DNA of 64,000 nt from Atrichornis clamosus (Eukaryota; Chordata; Aves; Passeriformes; Menuridae): NCBI GenBank assembly GCA_013400975.1, contig WBMZ01000342.1:248001-312000 (forward strand). Direction: 5' to 3'. Each line of letters starts with the position of its first letter. Within the stretch, counting starts at the first letter, position 1. The translations under genes were made by a program, and so were the position numbers. The notes beneath the pieces were generated by a model, which was not told the DNA's origin, did no database searches, and was given only the letters and a program-made list of their open reading frames with translations. Shown piece after piece: positions 37,941 to 48,784 of the stretch.

Positions 37941-40844
37941 AAATGTGCCTCTTAGGCAGCATAGGTTTCAGGCACAAAGTATTTCCTCAAAGAGGTAGAC
38001 CTTCAATAGTTATGGCCACAAAAGACCTGTGTAGGTGTGAGAGCAGGGAATCAATACAACTTTTTCACCTCAGGTTTGTTAATTGTGCTGTGGGATAGTG
38101 GCATTGAGGTATTCTGCCAAAGAGACCATTTGCATGTATAGTTGCAACGTACATTGAAGCCAGGGCAGTTTTCAAGTCATGCTGTCAACGGTAGGTCTAG
38201 ACTTGAATTCAGAAGTGCTCCCAAACTGGGGTGCTGTGGCACTCCAGGAGTGAGAAGCTGGTGGGGCAGCACAGGAAACGCAAGCTAAACAGCCTGTTCA
38301 AAGCAGTGCTGGGTTGCTGCTTCCATCTGGGACTGGAGATCATTCATTTGGAGAAATACTCAGACTCATCACTTAGTGACAGATGAGAGGTGTGACCTTC
38401 TGTGTTGCTGACAGATGACTGACTGCAGTGGGATGATAAGACCTTGTAATCAACGTGAGTGCTTTGATGAGATGTGCAGCCCCAGTCCACGAAGAAGGAA
38501 AGAGTTTGAGTAGGGCTCCCCAAGTTGCTCAGGTCAAAGAATTGAAGGATTTGCTACATTCTCTTTCTGTTCAATGTTCCTGTATTAGCTTTGAGAAAGT
38601 TAGGTTCAGTCTGGTTACAGTGTTAGCTTGCTTAAAAGATTAATTTGATGAGGATGTTCTTGAAAACAAGCTTTTTTCCACATTGTTTTGCGTTAGTTCA
38701 AATTCAGGATTTTAAACTTTTAAAATTAGCTACAAATTGGTGCATTTTTTTCTGTCAGGGGTAAGGCATGTTTGCACCTCGTGGTCTTACGTCACTCTGA
38801 ATAATTTATTTCTGCCATAGTCAGCATAAAAGGTTTCTGCCTGATTAACAGAAACCAGAATTTGGGCCCGCAGCTTGCACAAACATTTGTGCAATTCTCT
38901 ATTAGTTTCTTGTTCGCCTACAGCGGAAGAATGAATCAAGAATTAATTAGCACATCAGAAGATTCTCACCTCAGCTTCCTGTCTTTCTTTTGTCTTTCAT
39001 TATTATCCCTGCCTTTCAAATTGGTGTTCCTAGGCAAGTAACAATATGCAGCTCTGGACTGCAGAGTCTGATAGGAAATATTCCTTCATTTACTTTTCCT
39101 GTCTTGCATTTTATGTTCAACTTGTGGGTTTGGTGCCAAACTGCCAGCAGTTACCTGGCTTTGGGAAGAAACAGCAACCATGTGTTTTTCTCATGGCTTT
39201 TACCTGAAGTCATAATTTCAGCTAAGTCTGCAAAAAGATGCATAGATCTTTGCAGACATTTTGGCAAACTTGTCTTGAAATTCATGTTTGTAATGAAGCT
39301 GGATCCATAGGATATTTGGGAGTTCACTGCAAAAGTTTCTCACAGCTCCGTGGGCATATTGGCTGCAGCAGGTGCCAGCTGAATTGCCTGTTCTCCAGCC
39401 TGCTTTTCACAGGCACTTACAAAGCCAGTCTGGGGAGATGTTCAACAGCACATGTAGGAGCAAGGTGCTGGTGGTCAGTGAAAACCAGGCACCTGCTTGA
39501 CTCTTCACTTTAGAAAACTTCCCTCATAAGTTTTGAGTCATGGTGAAGTCTTGTAAGAAAGAGCTATTAATGTGAGCGAGCTTGGGTGGAAAAAAGGCAA
39601 GAAGCACCCCTGACTAGTTAGTGTAAAAACATATTCTCCTGTCTGAGCTTGCTGACACAAGAAAAACTGTTTGTGGAAAGCACCAGTCTTGGATATACAA
39701 CACATTACCAGAACATACCCACGGCATTTCAGCTGCTCTGTGGTAAATGCCTCCGTGTATGTAGGCTTGGGGTTTTTCCTACGATAAATGCAAAGCAGTG
39801 TTTTCTGCGCGGTTTTGTGTGTGTGCTGTTGCCAGGGTCCCACTTGCATGTCATGGAGCCATGCCTTTATTTGTGCTGGGGCAATTTGTTCCAGCATCTG
39901 TCTCCCTATATACTGTGAAGGACTTTGCCAACCTGAGTGTATCTCCTCTCAGGTCTCTCGTGCTCGGCTGTGGTCAGTTGTGTCCTTCAAGAAACACATA
40001 CTGTGGTGGTTGAGCCATTCATTTAGTTAGGTGTCATCTTTTGTAGCACCTGTTCTTCTGGTACCAGCTTCTTCTTAATCAGCACACCAACTCTGGCTCA
40101 GGAGAACAGCGTTCCTAGAGTTGCTGCTTTTTTTGTTTTGTTTTGTTTTCTGTGATGTGTAAATAGCATTTCTTGAGTGCTCGTGAACTGATGACTCTTG
40201 GTAAAATGTTGGGCCAGTTTTGTTTCTGCAGCTGCAGTTGGAGTTGTATGTGATCTCCCATGCTTTATCTTCTTCTGTTGGTCTTCTCTTCCCCATGCCT
40301 CTGAGAGGTCCCCTTATTTCTCTCTTCTGGCAATAACATGCCCTCTGACATCAATTTGCCCTCTTAAACCTGGCTGTGCTCATTTAAGGCACAGTTGCCT
40401 TTCAGCAGTGCTTTGTGTGGTCCCCAAATCCTTCATTACATATTCCTGTGTATAAACCCTTCCTGGGATAAAAATTCTCATTTTTTCGATGTGTTGGGCT
40501 ATTAAGAACATTGACAGTTGATCTGAAAAATGAGGAGGAGAAAAGGCTCTGTTGCAGACTCTGGTTTCTCAAGGGTGAAGTAAGTAAAAGGCACTGAGGA
40601 GCTGCAAACGGATGCCGAATGGTTTGATAACCTTCTCAAATTTAATTTTCTTTCATAGCTACTTTGTAGTCAAAGCAAGACATCTTATTCAAAAATAATT
40701 TTTTTAAAAACTGTATAAAGGAATAGGGCTCTTTCCTACTTAAAGTTATTACTCCTCTCCTCCTGAGCTAGAGTGATTCTTCAGTATCTGGTTACAGTCT
40801 GCTTAAACTCAGCAGCACTTAAATCAAAGTGATATTTAGATTCT
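37941..40844. other. Non-coding stretch, nothing firmly recognised
   Basis: A block at 38790-38960 is compact and free of repeats. The frames at 38990-39310 and 39538-39897 (minus) show no known motif. No gene is supported. Confidence 0.45.
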
Positions 40845-40960
40845 ATGAGCCAGAGTCTCCTTTCAGGCTAATAAATATCTAAAGTAACCACAGATTTACA
40901 CCTAGGTAAACCCATGACTTCTAAGGGGCTATTTTGGGCTTGTACCACTCTAAGTGCGAA
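40845..40960. repeat. Possible ancient amniote repeat relic ('GAGCCAGATTCTCC' type)
   Basis: Starts with GAGCCAGAGTCTCCTTTCAG, continues with an ACAGATTTACACCTAGGTAA block and an ACTTCTAAGGGGC block. The same order occurs in a very old dispersed family common to birds and reptiles. Heavily diverged, so a low-confidence call. Confidence 0.3.
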
Positions 40961-43039
40961 AAGAATGTGGCAGTAAATGATGACAATAAAAATGCTTTAT
41001 TAAGCTGTTGTGAGTGCACTAAAGTCGTAATAAGCACATCTATTTACATTAGCATCCATTAAAATGTAGCACATGCATTAGCTAATAAAAAATAAAGTTT
41101 AATGCGGATGCCAGGCTGTGACACTGTTGAACTCTTGAATTTTATCAGCTCTGTGAAGCAGGTCCCATTTACCAGAGCTCTGCCCCTCATGTTTTGGTAG
41201 TAAGTAGGAACTTAGTAAGTTATCTCTCCTATTTTCCTGTTCTAAACTGTACTAAGAAATGTTCGGTGTGTGCAAAGGCCACAATAGCAAGACCCACAGT
41301 CTTGCTATTATGCACTGACACAGGAGGCCAAATGGTGCCTGCCACAGTCACACAAGCCAGCCTTTTAATTTCTCATCTTCTTTATTTGTTATGGCCTGAA
41401 CACACTGTCAGTGCTTGAATAATCATGATGAAACTACATGAATGAGTAAGGCGATTGGGATTTGAAATTTATATATTGCCCTGGATGGTTTGAGTTCAGA
41501 CATGCAGTACCAAACCTCAATTTACTCTTCTGTTTCCAGTATATGAACTTTATCAAAGTTCTCACTTAGTATAATCACCATTTTATATTATTAAACAGTA
41601 ATAACTGTCTAATATACTGTAAATTATTGTAAGTCTCTTCCTCTAATTCGTTCACTGAGAGGAAACAGACAATTTTTATGGGAGAGAAATGAAGCAGCCT
41701 TTCTCAGAAAGCAAAGCGTGCAGATGACCATCTTATTATTAGAAAAGAGGAAACATCAAAAGACGCAGAGCCGTTTGTATAATCATCCCAAACTACTGTG
41801 GTCACCCTTTCAGCAGGCCTCCTTCGGTTTTCCCACCCTTTCCCTGCATGACTCTACACCAGGTCACCGCGTGGTCTGCAGTTGCTCACTGTGCAGACCC
41901 TGGAAAAAATGCAAAAAGAGCATCGTGCCTGACAAAATTGTCAATGCCTGTGCTCAGAGATGCTGAGAGCATCGAGCTGAGGCGACACCTGAGTGAAGGC
42001 TGGGCTGCCTGGCTGCTTATTCCACAGGCAGAAGGGCTGCAGCTGGCACTCATCCCAGCTTGCAACAGAGAAATACAAATTTGGAACAGCACCTGGGTTT
42101 ATTTTATTTTATTTTTTATTTCTACAAATAGTTGGGATGAGTGTTTTGCTGGTTTAGTTCATTCCTGCATGTTTGGTGTGCTTCATTTAGCTGTCCAGAG
42201 ATGAATCTCCAGATCTGGATTTCTTTGTGGCCTTATGGATGCTGGTCAGAGGTGTCTTCCCCACCCTCCCAGGTTGTCACACTCTTTCTTGACAAGTTGC
42301 ATTTTCAATGTTTTAAAAAGCCTGCCATTAATACACGTGTTTTTTTAAACACTTAAGCTGTAATGCTTTCAAAGTTCTTGCTTTTTAAAGAGTGAATTTG
42401 GCACAGTGGATGTTATTAAATGTAGTTTCAGCTTGTGTTACAGATATTTGATGTAGGTCTCCAGAGAAAGGCTTATAGACTGTGTGCGAAATAATTACAT
42501 TTTCCTTTAAGAAGAACATTGCAAAATGATTAAACATTTTAAAGTGAAAAAACACTCCATACCACTTTAATATGCTGCATTGTCTGTATACCTGTTAAGA
42601 GTAAAATTAAATGTGGCATTTATTTTACACCTTTATTTTGTTCTGAAATAAGCATCCACTAATAGTAAACATTTAATTTCAAGGGTTTTTTTCACAACTG
42701 AATATATTTTATAGAATCGTTTTTCTGTCATCAGAATTGTCATTTTTTTTGAATACAATTTTTATGGGGAAAAACATAACTAAAACTGTGTTACTACATT
42801 TATTTTCAAAAGCCTCTATTATAAAACCGGGAGAAAGTATCTCCTTATTTTCCCAGTTGTAAATATTTTATTTCCAACTATCCAAGAGTATGAAAACTAC
42901 GCATAGAAGAGAGGAAACAGACCACTGAAGAGACAACAATAAAAGTACTATATTTTTAGGAGCAAAACGGAATTTTTTGCTAATCAACCAGCATCTGCAT
43001 TTTTTCTTTTTCCCCATTCCTGTTCAGCTGATGTACCTA
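40961..43039. other. Non-coding stretch, candidate conserved AT-rich blocks
   Basis: The blocks 40975-41110 and 42350-42720 are long, repeat-free, AT-rich runs of factor-like motifs (TTAATG, GAAATAATTACA, ATTAAATG). They could be conserved non-coding elements. The overlapping frames at 41718-42204 show no protein family. Confidence 0.35.
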
Positions 43040-43180
43040 TCAGTCATATAGTGTCAGGGCTGGACAGAAATGAGCCACGTGAATCTTCCAGTCCACCTCC
43101 TCCTCCTGCTTGCACAGGAAAATACTCATTTGTATGGCAGAACCTACCACTACCTGACACTGCCATGGGAGTTATAGAAC
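43040..43180 (-). repeat. Ancient CR1-like LINE 3' relic
   Basis: The left end aligns by eye with the antisense CR1/L3-type 3' terminus: a TAGTGTCAGGGCTGGACAG block in place of 'ATAGGGCTGGAAGGG', then a spaced GAATCTTCCAGTCCACCTCC block in place of 'GTCATCTAGTCCAACCTCC', then CTGCTTGCACAGGA. The match fades beyond about 43125. It is much more diverged than the three clear CR1 copies. Confidence 0.4.
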
Positions 43181-44949
43181 AGCTGCATGGTCTGCCCTGG
43201 AAAAAAAGGTATTTTTCCTGTGTAAAACTGATGGGAAAAGCTGAAAGTTTAGGGCCCTGAGCATTTTGCAAAGAATTAGACTTTTAGTACAAATTCAGGA
43301 GTTACGTATTAATCAGCAGGATAACTGGAATACTGTGAAAAAAGAGAATGGGAAAGGAGCAGGAGGAGAAAAAGTCAGAAATTATGAATTATCTTTTAAT
43401 CTCATTCTTCTTCTTTCTGTGTGCATTTGCTTTCTTTTTCTCCCCCTCCTTGTTTTTAAAAAAAGTGCCATCATTGCATTAAAGCACTGAGAAAATTGCT
43501 GTGCAGTCAAGCCCCAGAATTATTACCATACCACATATAGGGTTACATAAAATGAGGTGTTTTTTTCCTTAAATCCTAAGATTGTTCATTCACACAGCTC
43601 ACGCATTATAATCAAATGTGAACACAGGAAAACGGTCCATGGGATCAGCCCTGAGTACGACTGTAACTCCCAGTGAGATGGGTGGAAGTCTGGATCACAG
43701 TGTGGCAGGAGAATAGAAGCCCTTCTGTTCTGAGATGGACTTATCACATGGTTAGCAGCTGGAATTTATGTGAAGTCTTATTAAATAAAACAGCAGTAAC
43801 CAGTCACCTACTGCTGCAATATACTTGGAGGTACAGTACCTGAATATTTTCAGAAGCACTTGACCTTTCTCCTGCTTCTGCAGCTCTGTATTTTCTTTTG
43901 CTTATATTTGACAGTTTTTGACCTTCTAGTAAACTTTTATTCTCAGTTTTATTACAAGTTAAGGTTGTGAACATTTAAGGGTTTGAGTTAAAAGAAGGTT
44001 AAGACATGCTCAAAGAAGTTCTTTCAAATGCAAAAAACATTTAATTTTAGGTTTCATTTTATTGAAGTGATTTATATGTACATATATATTTATTTATACA
44101 CAGACATTTAAATATGTGTGTGTATATACAGGGTTTTTTTTTTTCTAAAGAACATCTAGAGATGGTGGGTAGAACATCTGGAATAGTTGTGTAGAACAGA
44201 AGTGTGAATGGAAACAATACTGTGCTTACATAATAGCACAGGATATTTCATTAAAACAATTCCAGCATATTAAGAGTTGGCAAATTACAACAGTTAAAGA
44301 ACTGATCTCCATATGGGAACACTTAGTCCTTTGAAATATTATATTATTTTTAATTGTGTCTCATTCAGTGAAGGGATTATAATTTTGAAGGCAGTGGGTC
44401 ACAGCACACCAAGCCACTACACAGCCAACAGTGAAATCCCTGGATTATTGATGTATCCCCTGGTAATTGTAATTTTTATATTTTATAGAGTTTATTAGTG
44501 TTGTACAGGAGGTGCAAAGACCAGTCTGTTTATCAAAGCAGAGAGGAGAGCTCTGCAGAGTGTCTGCCCTGGCCCTGAAGCAGGGCTTCTTGCTGCAGGA
44601 CCTCCAGGGGCTTTTGAGATGAACTTTTCTGACAGAAACAGTGATTTTTTAATTTTTTTTTTTATTTAATGCCAGTGGAACTAGAAACCACCTGGCCAAC
44701 CCCTTCTTCATTGCCCTGTCAGAATTTCAACCCAGGGTTTTTTTCTGAGACACCTTGCAGAGGTATCAGCCATGGAGAGAGTTTGGCTTCTCAAAACCTG
44801 GAGACTGCTCCAGAATGATGCCTCAAACGTGAGTGGATGTGTGCCAGCTGGAAGGGAAAATGGTAGTTAAAGCTGCCAACCTGGCTCAGATTGTGGTGTG
44901 AAAAAAAGACAGGAACATCAGACAATTCACACAGCATCATTTGCTTGCA
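43181..44949. other. Non-coding stretch with an AT/GT-rich run
   Basis: An AT-rich run with short TATA and TGTG tracts lies at 44071-44132. A possible relic containing 'GTAACTCCCAGTGAGATGGG' lies near 43660. No exon or repeat family is firmly supported. Confidence 0.5.
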
Positions 44950-45137
44950 TGGAGTTTGTCCGTGACATGTTTCCAGTGGCCCGTGGCAGACAGAGGTGCT
45001 GGAGGTGGGACGGCCTGCTGCTGCCGGCCATTCCCGCCGGACACGGGCAGGCAAAGAGGGCAGCTCCTCTAGGGCAGGCTGACCACGTCAGCAGGCTTTC
45101 ATGTGCATATAAATACAGAGCAACTGAGAAAAGCTGT
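44950..45137 (+). promoter_or_regulatory. Candidate TATA-type promoter in a local CpG-rich patch
   Basis: Thirteen CpGs fall between about 44960 and 45240, in a window that otherwise has almost none over similar lengths. The patch holds a near-palindromic GCTGACCACGTCAGC (45069-45083) that contains a CRE half-site (TGACGT on the minus strand) and a Maf-type TGCTGAC half. About 25 bases further on is a TATA box. Spacing of CRE-like site, TATA box and predicted start is typical of regulated promoters, for example those of peptide hormones. Nothing identifies the gene. Transcription would run rightward, and the likely start is about 45138-45145. Confidence 0.45.
45108..45115 (+). promoter_or_regulatory. 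TATA box
   Basis: TATAAATA, a strong consensus match, preceded by CATGTGCA. It lies 25-40 bases downstream of the CRE-like palindrome and about 30 bases upstream of the predicted start. Confidence 0.45.
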
Positions 45138-45200
45138 TTTGCCTGCCCCGAGAGTTCATTGAACTTGGTCCCAGTGATAGAGTTAAGTCTGCAGGAGACG
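45138..45200 (+). other. Candidate non-coding first exon ending at a splice donor
   Basis: The predicted transcript from about 45138 runs to a donor consensus GACG|GTGAGT, with GT at 45201. No ATG occurs in the exon, so it would be entirely 5' UTR. The left boundary is inferred from TATA spacing and the right boundary from the donor. A second donor-like CGAA|GTAAGT lies at about 45500, which would allow a longer alternative exon. No matching downstream coding exon was recognised in the window. Confidence 0.35.
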
Positions 45201-48200
45201 GTGAGTTAGCAGTGAGTGAATGGAAAGCGACGGAAGAGCGGAGTGGCACAAAATACTGGTTTCTTGCTCCTGGCTTCTGCTGGTTTTATCTCTGTGCATT
45301 TTATTGAGTGAATGGATTAAAAGTCCATTGGAAGAGTATGTCACACCTCAGTGAGAAGCTGGTTGAATTCCTAGACAGGATGCCCAGCCCATGGCCAAGA
45401 CTTTCCCTGAAGGAGCCAGTTGACACGCACACACTTTCAATCTGTCTCACTTCTGCTATAAATGGGCCAAGTCTTTCCCAGCTATGCGGAGGAAAGTCGA
45501 AGTAAGTCTCGGAAAGCAATTTGTGCTTTACTTTACATTGTCAGATTTCAAGGCAGTGGAGCTGGTAAAAGCGTATTGTTTGCAGCCTGGACTGGGCTCG
45601 CAGCAGGCAGCTCTGATAAGCTATGCCTGCCCTGAAGAGAATGTTATCTAAACAGCAAGCAGTTTATTTCTCTGTAAATAAGGAAAGAGATTGATACAGA
45701 CTTGTTGAAGTAAATGACTATTGTTAAAATAAATGGTTTTCCCCTTAGGGGAAAACTGAACATCCATTTTCTGGTATGGCAGATTAAACTACATGTGAAG
45801 TTAGTATGTTGCTGCCTACATCGCTCCCTCTTGGCATGCTGGGTCATTAAAATGTTTCATGGCACGGCTGGGGAACCCATACCTTCCATTTTCAAGTTTT
45901 CTGTCTGCTTTAGATTTTTCAATAGAGACTGTGTACTAGCCACATCTCAGATGCTGCAATATCCTATTTATTATAGAAACCATTTAAAGAGACTGTTTTG
46001 AAAAAGAGAAGAAAACAGCCCTGATCTCTTCTCAGTGAAAACTTAAGCCTGTGTTTCAGAAGATTTTTCTGTTGCTGTCAGTTATTTGCTAATTAATGTT
46101 TCCCTCTCCTGCATGTTCTCAGAATTTGCGTGGCACATCCAAGCAGGAGTAGGTCAGCATTTTTTTAAATTCTGTGAATATTAACCTTATGGAGAACAAC
46201 AGGAAAAATTGTAATCATTGTAATCTGTATATTAAAAACTTGAAAGTCTCAAGCACACACTTTAACTACTAATTAATATTTTTCCTTGTAAGTCTCCCTT
46301 TAATCGGGGAGTTTGCCTGTTGATGTTAATTTTAGTTCTTTCTCCAAAATGTGATTGTTTCATGCTCCTTCCTTCTTCCTCTCCCAGTCACCACCCCAAA
46401 CCCATAGGATGTCACAAATTTACAGAAAACTTGGTTTCATGAGTTCTCTTCTGCAGAATGTAACAGTCCAGTTTATGCTCCTGACTTCTGTCAACCATGG
46501 CAAGGCAAACACTCCTTTCTCAGTCACAGTTGTCCATCCTGCCTTCTGGGTTCCTCCTTCACGCAAGGGTCTCAGAAGGCAGGCTGGGAAGAAGATGAAG
46601 AGGTATGTGGGTGTGGGGTGTATGGTTTTAAGGGTCAGAATGACAAGGGAGATCTATCATGTAAACCGAGCTTGGGGCCAGCAGTGATGCCAAATCGTAA
46701 GATGCAGTGCCCAAGCTAAATTGGGATGCTGTTCCAGATGTCTCTTTATTCACATGTCTGGTTTTCATATGGTGAAGCTTCAGAGAGCTGGTGGGGTGTG
46801 TTTGCAGTGGTGGTGGTGTTGACTGAGAATTCTCACGGTTGACTGCAGCCTGCAGTTGACATTTTGGTTTCACATAAAAGGTGTGAGGGTGTCTTTGAGA
46901 ATCTTTTGAGTCAGTCATGTATCTCTTTGTCATTATTATCATGGTTTTGTTAGTAGTTTAGCAGAACAGCAGCATCCAGACTGTTCATAAAGGAAAAGAG
47001 GAAAAGTGTAGAATATTGGTAGTGATTCTAAAAACAGTCTGAATGCTACTTTGAGTTCAGTCCTTTCTAATAAATACAGCATGGGTTTTGTTTAGGAATC
47101 TGCTTTTGTTTTTAATCACACAGACTGTGAAGCTTCAGTTATGTCTTTAATAAAATTGATGCTGCTTGCAAAACTATTCCTTCCCGGAGAAAAAACACCA
47201 GTGACAAAAGCCACAGGAAAAAACCATGTTTTTCAATGATTTCTCATTTGCTTTTACATAATCTGACCAGCTCCTAGGTTCCTTCCAGTAAGTTTAGTTA
47301 TGAGGTCAGGTTGATTACTGGAATGTCCTTTTTGACATCTCAACTTTAACATCCAAGGACATTTCCATTTACTGATATGTAAATGAGAGGACTCAATTAA
47401 AAAATTTAAAAAACAATGAACCAAACAAAACAGCCAAGCAAAAAAACCCAAGCTCCTGCCACCGTTAGTATTACAATGAAGCAAAGCAGCATTAAAATAA
47501 TTATTGGGAAGGAATTTTCCCAGCCCACCACCAAAGAAAAAAGTCTCTTTTACTTTTCTATCATTCTGCAAAGTCTTCTCTAAAAATACACTAAGGAATT
47601 GTCTTTTGCAGCATACTCAACAAACACCAAAGTTTGAGGCTATTTTAAGTTATGTCTAGTGAGTTAAGTCCTCAAGAGTTATCTTCAGAATTTTGTCAGC
47701 TTACAGACTAGACATCAGTTTCTTTATCAATACAGATCTGCTTGATTTTGATTTATTTCCATCTTTCAAGCTATGTAAATTAGCTGAAGATGGGATAATG
47801 TTAGGAACTTACTTCTGTTTTGCAGAAAGTCTGGTCTTTCTTCCTTCTGTTTTTTTCAGCGCTTGGTCTGCCTTAGTTACATTGGCTGTTAGGATGTGCT
47901 TGCTATGAAGCCCTTCCGAAGTTACTCATTTGTGTTGTATTTTGTATACAACAGATCACGTTCATCTTTCATTCTTAATTAAATGCCAGGTATTCTTCTC
48001 CATTTGAAACACTCAAGGGCTCATTTGCTTCCCTACCTGTCCATACATTGTTTCTAGTTTGCTGTCACTCCAGATTTTCTTTCTTATACTCTGGATGGCG
48101 TTCTCCTACACAATCTCTATTGAATCTCTTTAAAGATACCTTCAGGGCCTTTCTCTCTTCTAATAAAATGGAAAAGGTTTTAGACATTTGGACTTGAGAT

Positions 48201-48679
48201 TTCCTCCTATGGAAGGGAACTTGTGGTCATCTGTTGAGAAGAAGCAAAGTGCCCATAGGTCCGAGCTCGCTCAGATTGGTGAGGCTTGTGCTGTGCAGGC
48301 AGACTGACATTAGCCAGTGGCTCCTTTGCAACATCTGTACCGTGCCTGTGGCCCCAGATCCCTGTTACAGAGTCCCTCAGCATCAGGACCAAAGTTACAC
48401 AAATAGTAACTAAGAAGTAAGGAGGCAGAATCTAATATTCCCAAAAAGTAAAGGGTGGAACCAGGTGTTATATTTGTCCTTGAGAGAACCAGTCAAATCT
48501 ATGGTTGTGCAAACTACCTGCACATCCTGCTTCTCCAGAACAGTGGCCTTTTTAGAACAGGCTGGGAGGTAGCATGGCATTTGAAAGGGAGCTGCACCAA
48601 ATCAGAACACTGCCAACTCTCTCATGCTTTGCAAAATCACTGCCAGTCTTTTTTGGGGCCGAGCTATTTGTCTCACTAT
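45201..48679. other. Non-coding stretch; would be intron 1 if the promoter is real
   Basis: Holds the perfect hairpin at 45736-45756 and an A-rich tract near 47396-47456. The frames at 46355-46942 and 47254-47571 carry no known motif. Confidence 0.45.
45736..45756. repeat. Perfect 9-bp hairpin with 3-base loop
   Basis: GTTTTCCCC, loop TTA, GGGGAAAAC. AAATGG immediately to the left and CCATTT 8 bases beyond the right arm can extend the stem with a bulge. No T-run follows on the plus strand, so it does not look like a terminator, which would not be expected in a vertebrate anyway. Confidence 0.9.
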
Positions 48680-48784
48680 TGCAGGAAAGTTTGCTTTGCA
48701 ATCTGTGGAGTTAGGCTAATGAATCAGTTGCCTTCACACCTAATTCTCCATTCATTCAGCAGCAGCATTTCTTTGAAGAGATAG
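48680..48784 (+). pseudogene. Possible L2-like LINE reverse-transcriptase C-terminal relic
   Basis: Near the end of an open frame (48455-48784, GTG start) the residues FAICGVRLMNQLPSHLI appear, followed by a serine-rich stretch and SLKR. Many L2/CR1-group LINE proteins end with an F-S-V-x-G-x-R-L-W-N-x-L-P-x-x-L block, then a serine-rich stretch and an F-K-x-x-L-K-T segment. Here W is replaced by M and the last block is degraded. Upstream residues do not align clearly. The match is short, so chance is a real alternative. Confidence 0.3.

Noticed and set aside
38218..38280. Possible hAT-type relic (CCAAACTGGGGTGCTGTGGC block)
   Set aside because: The block resembles hAT/Charlie ends, but it is too short and no terminal inverted repeat or target duplication was found.
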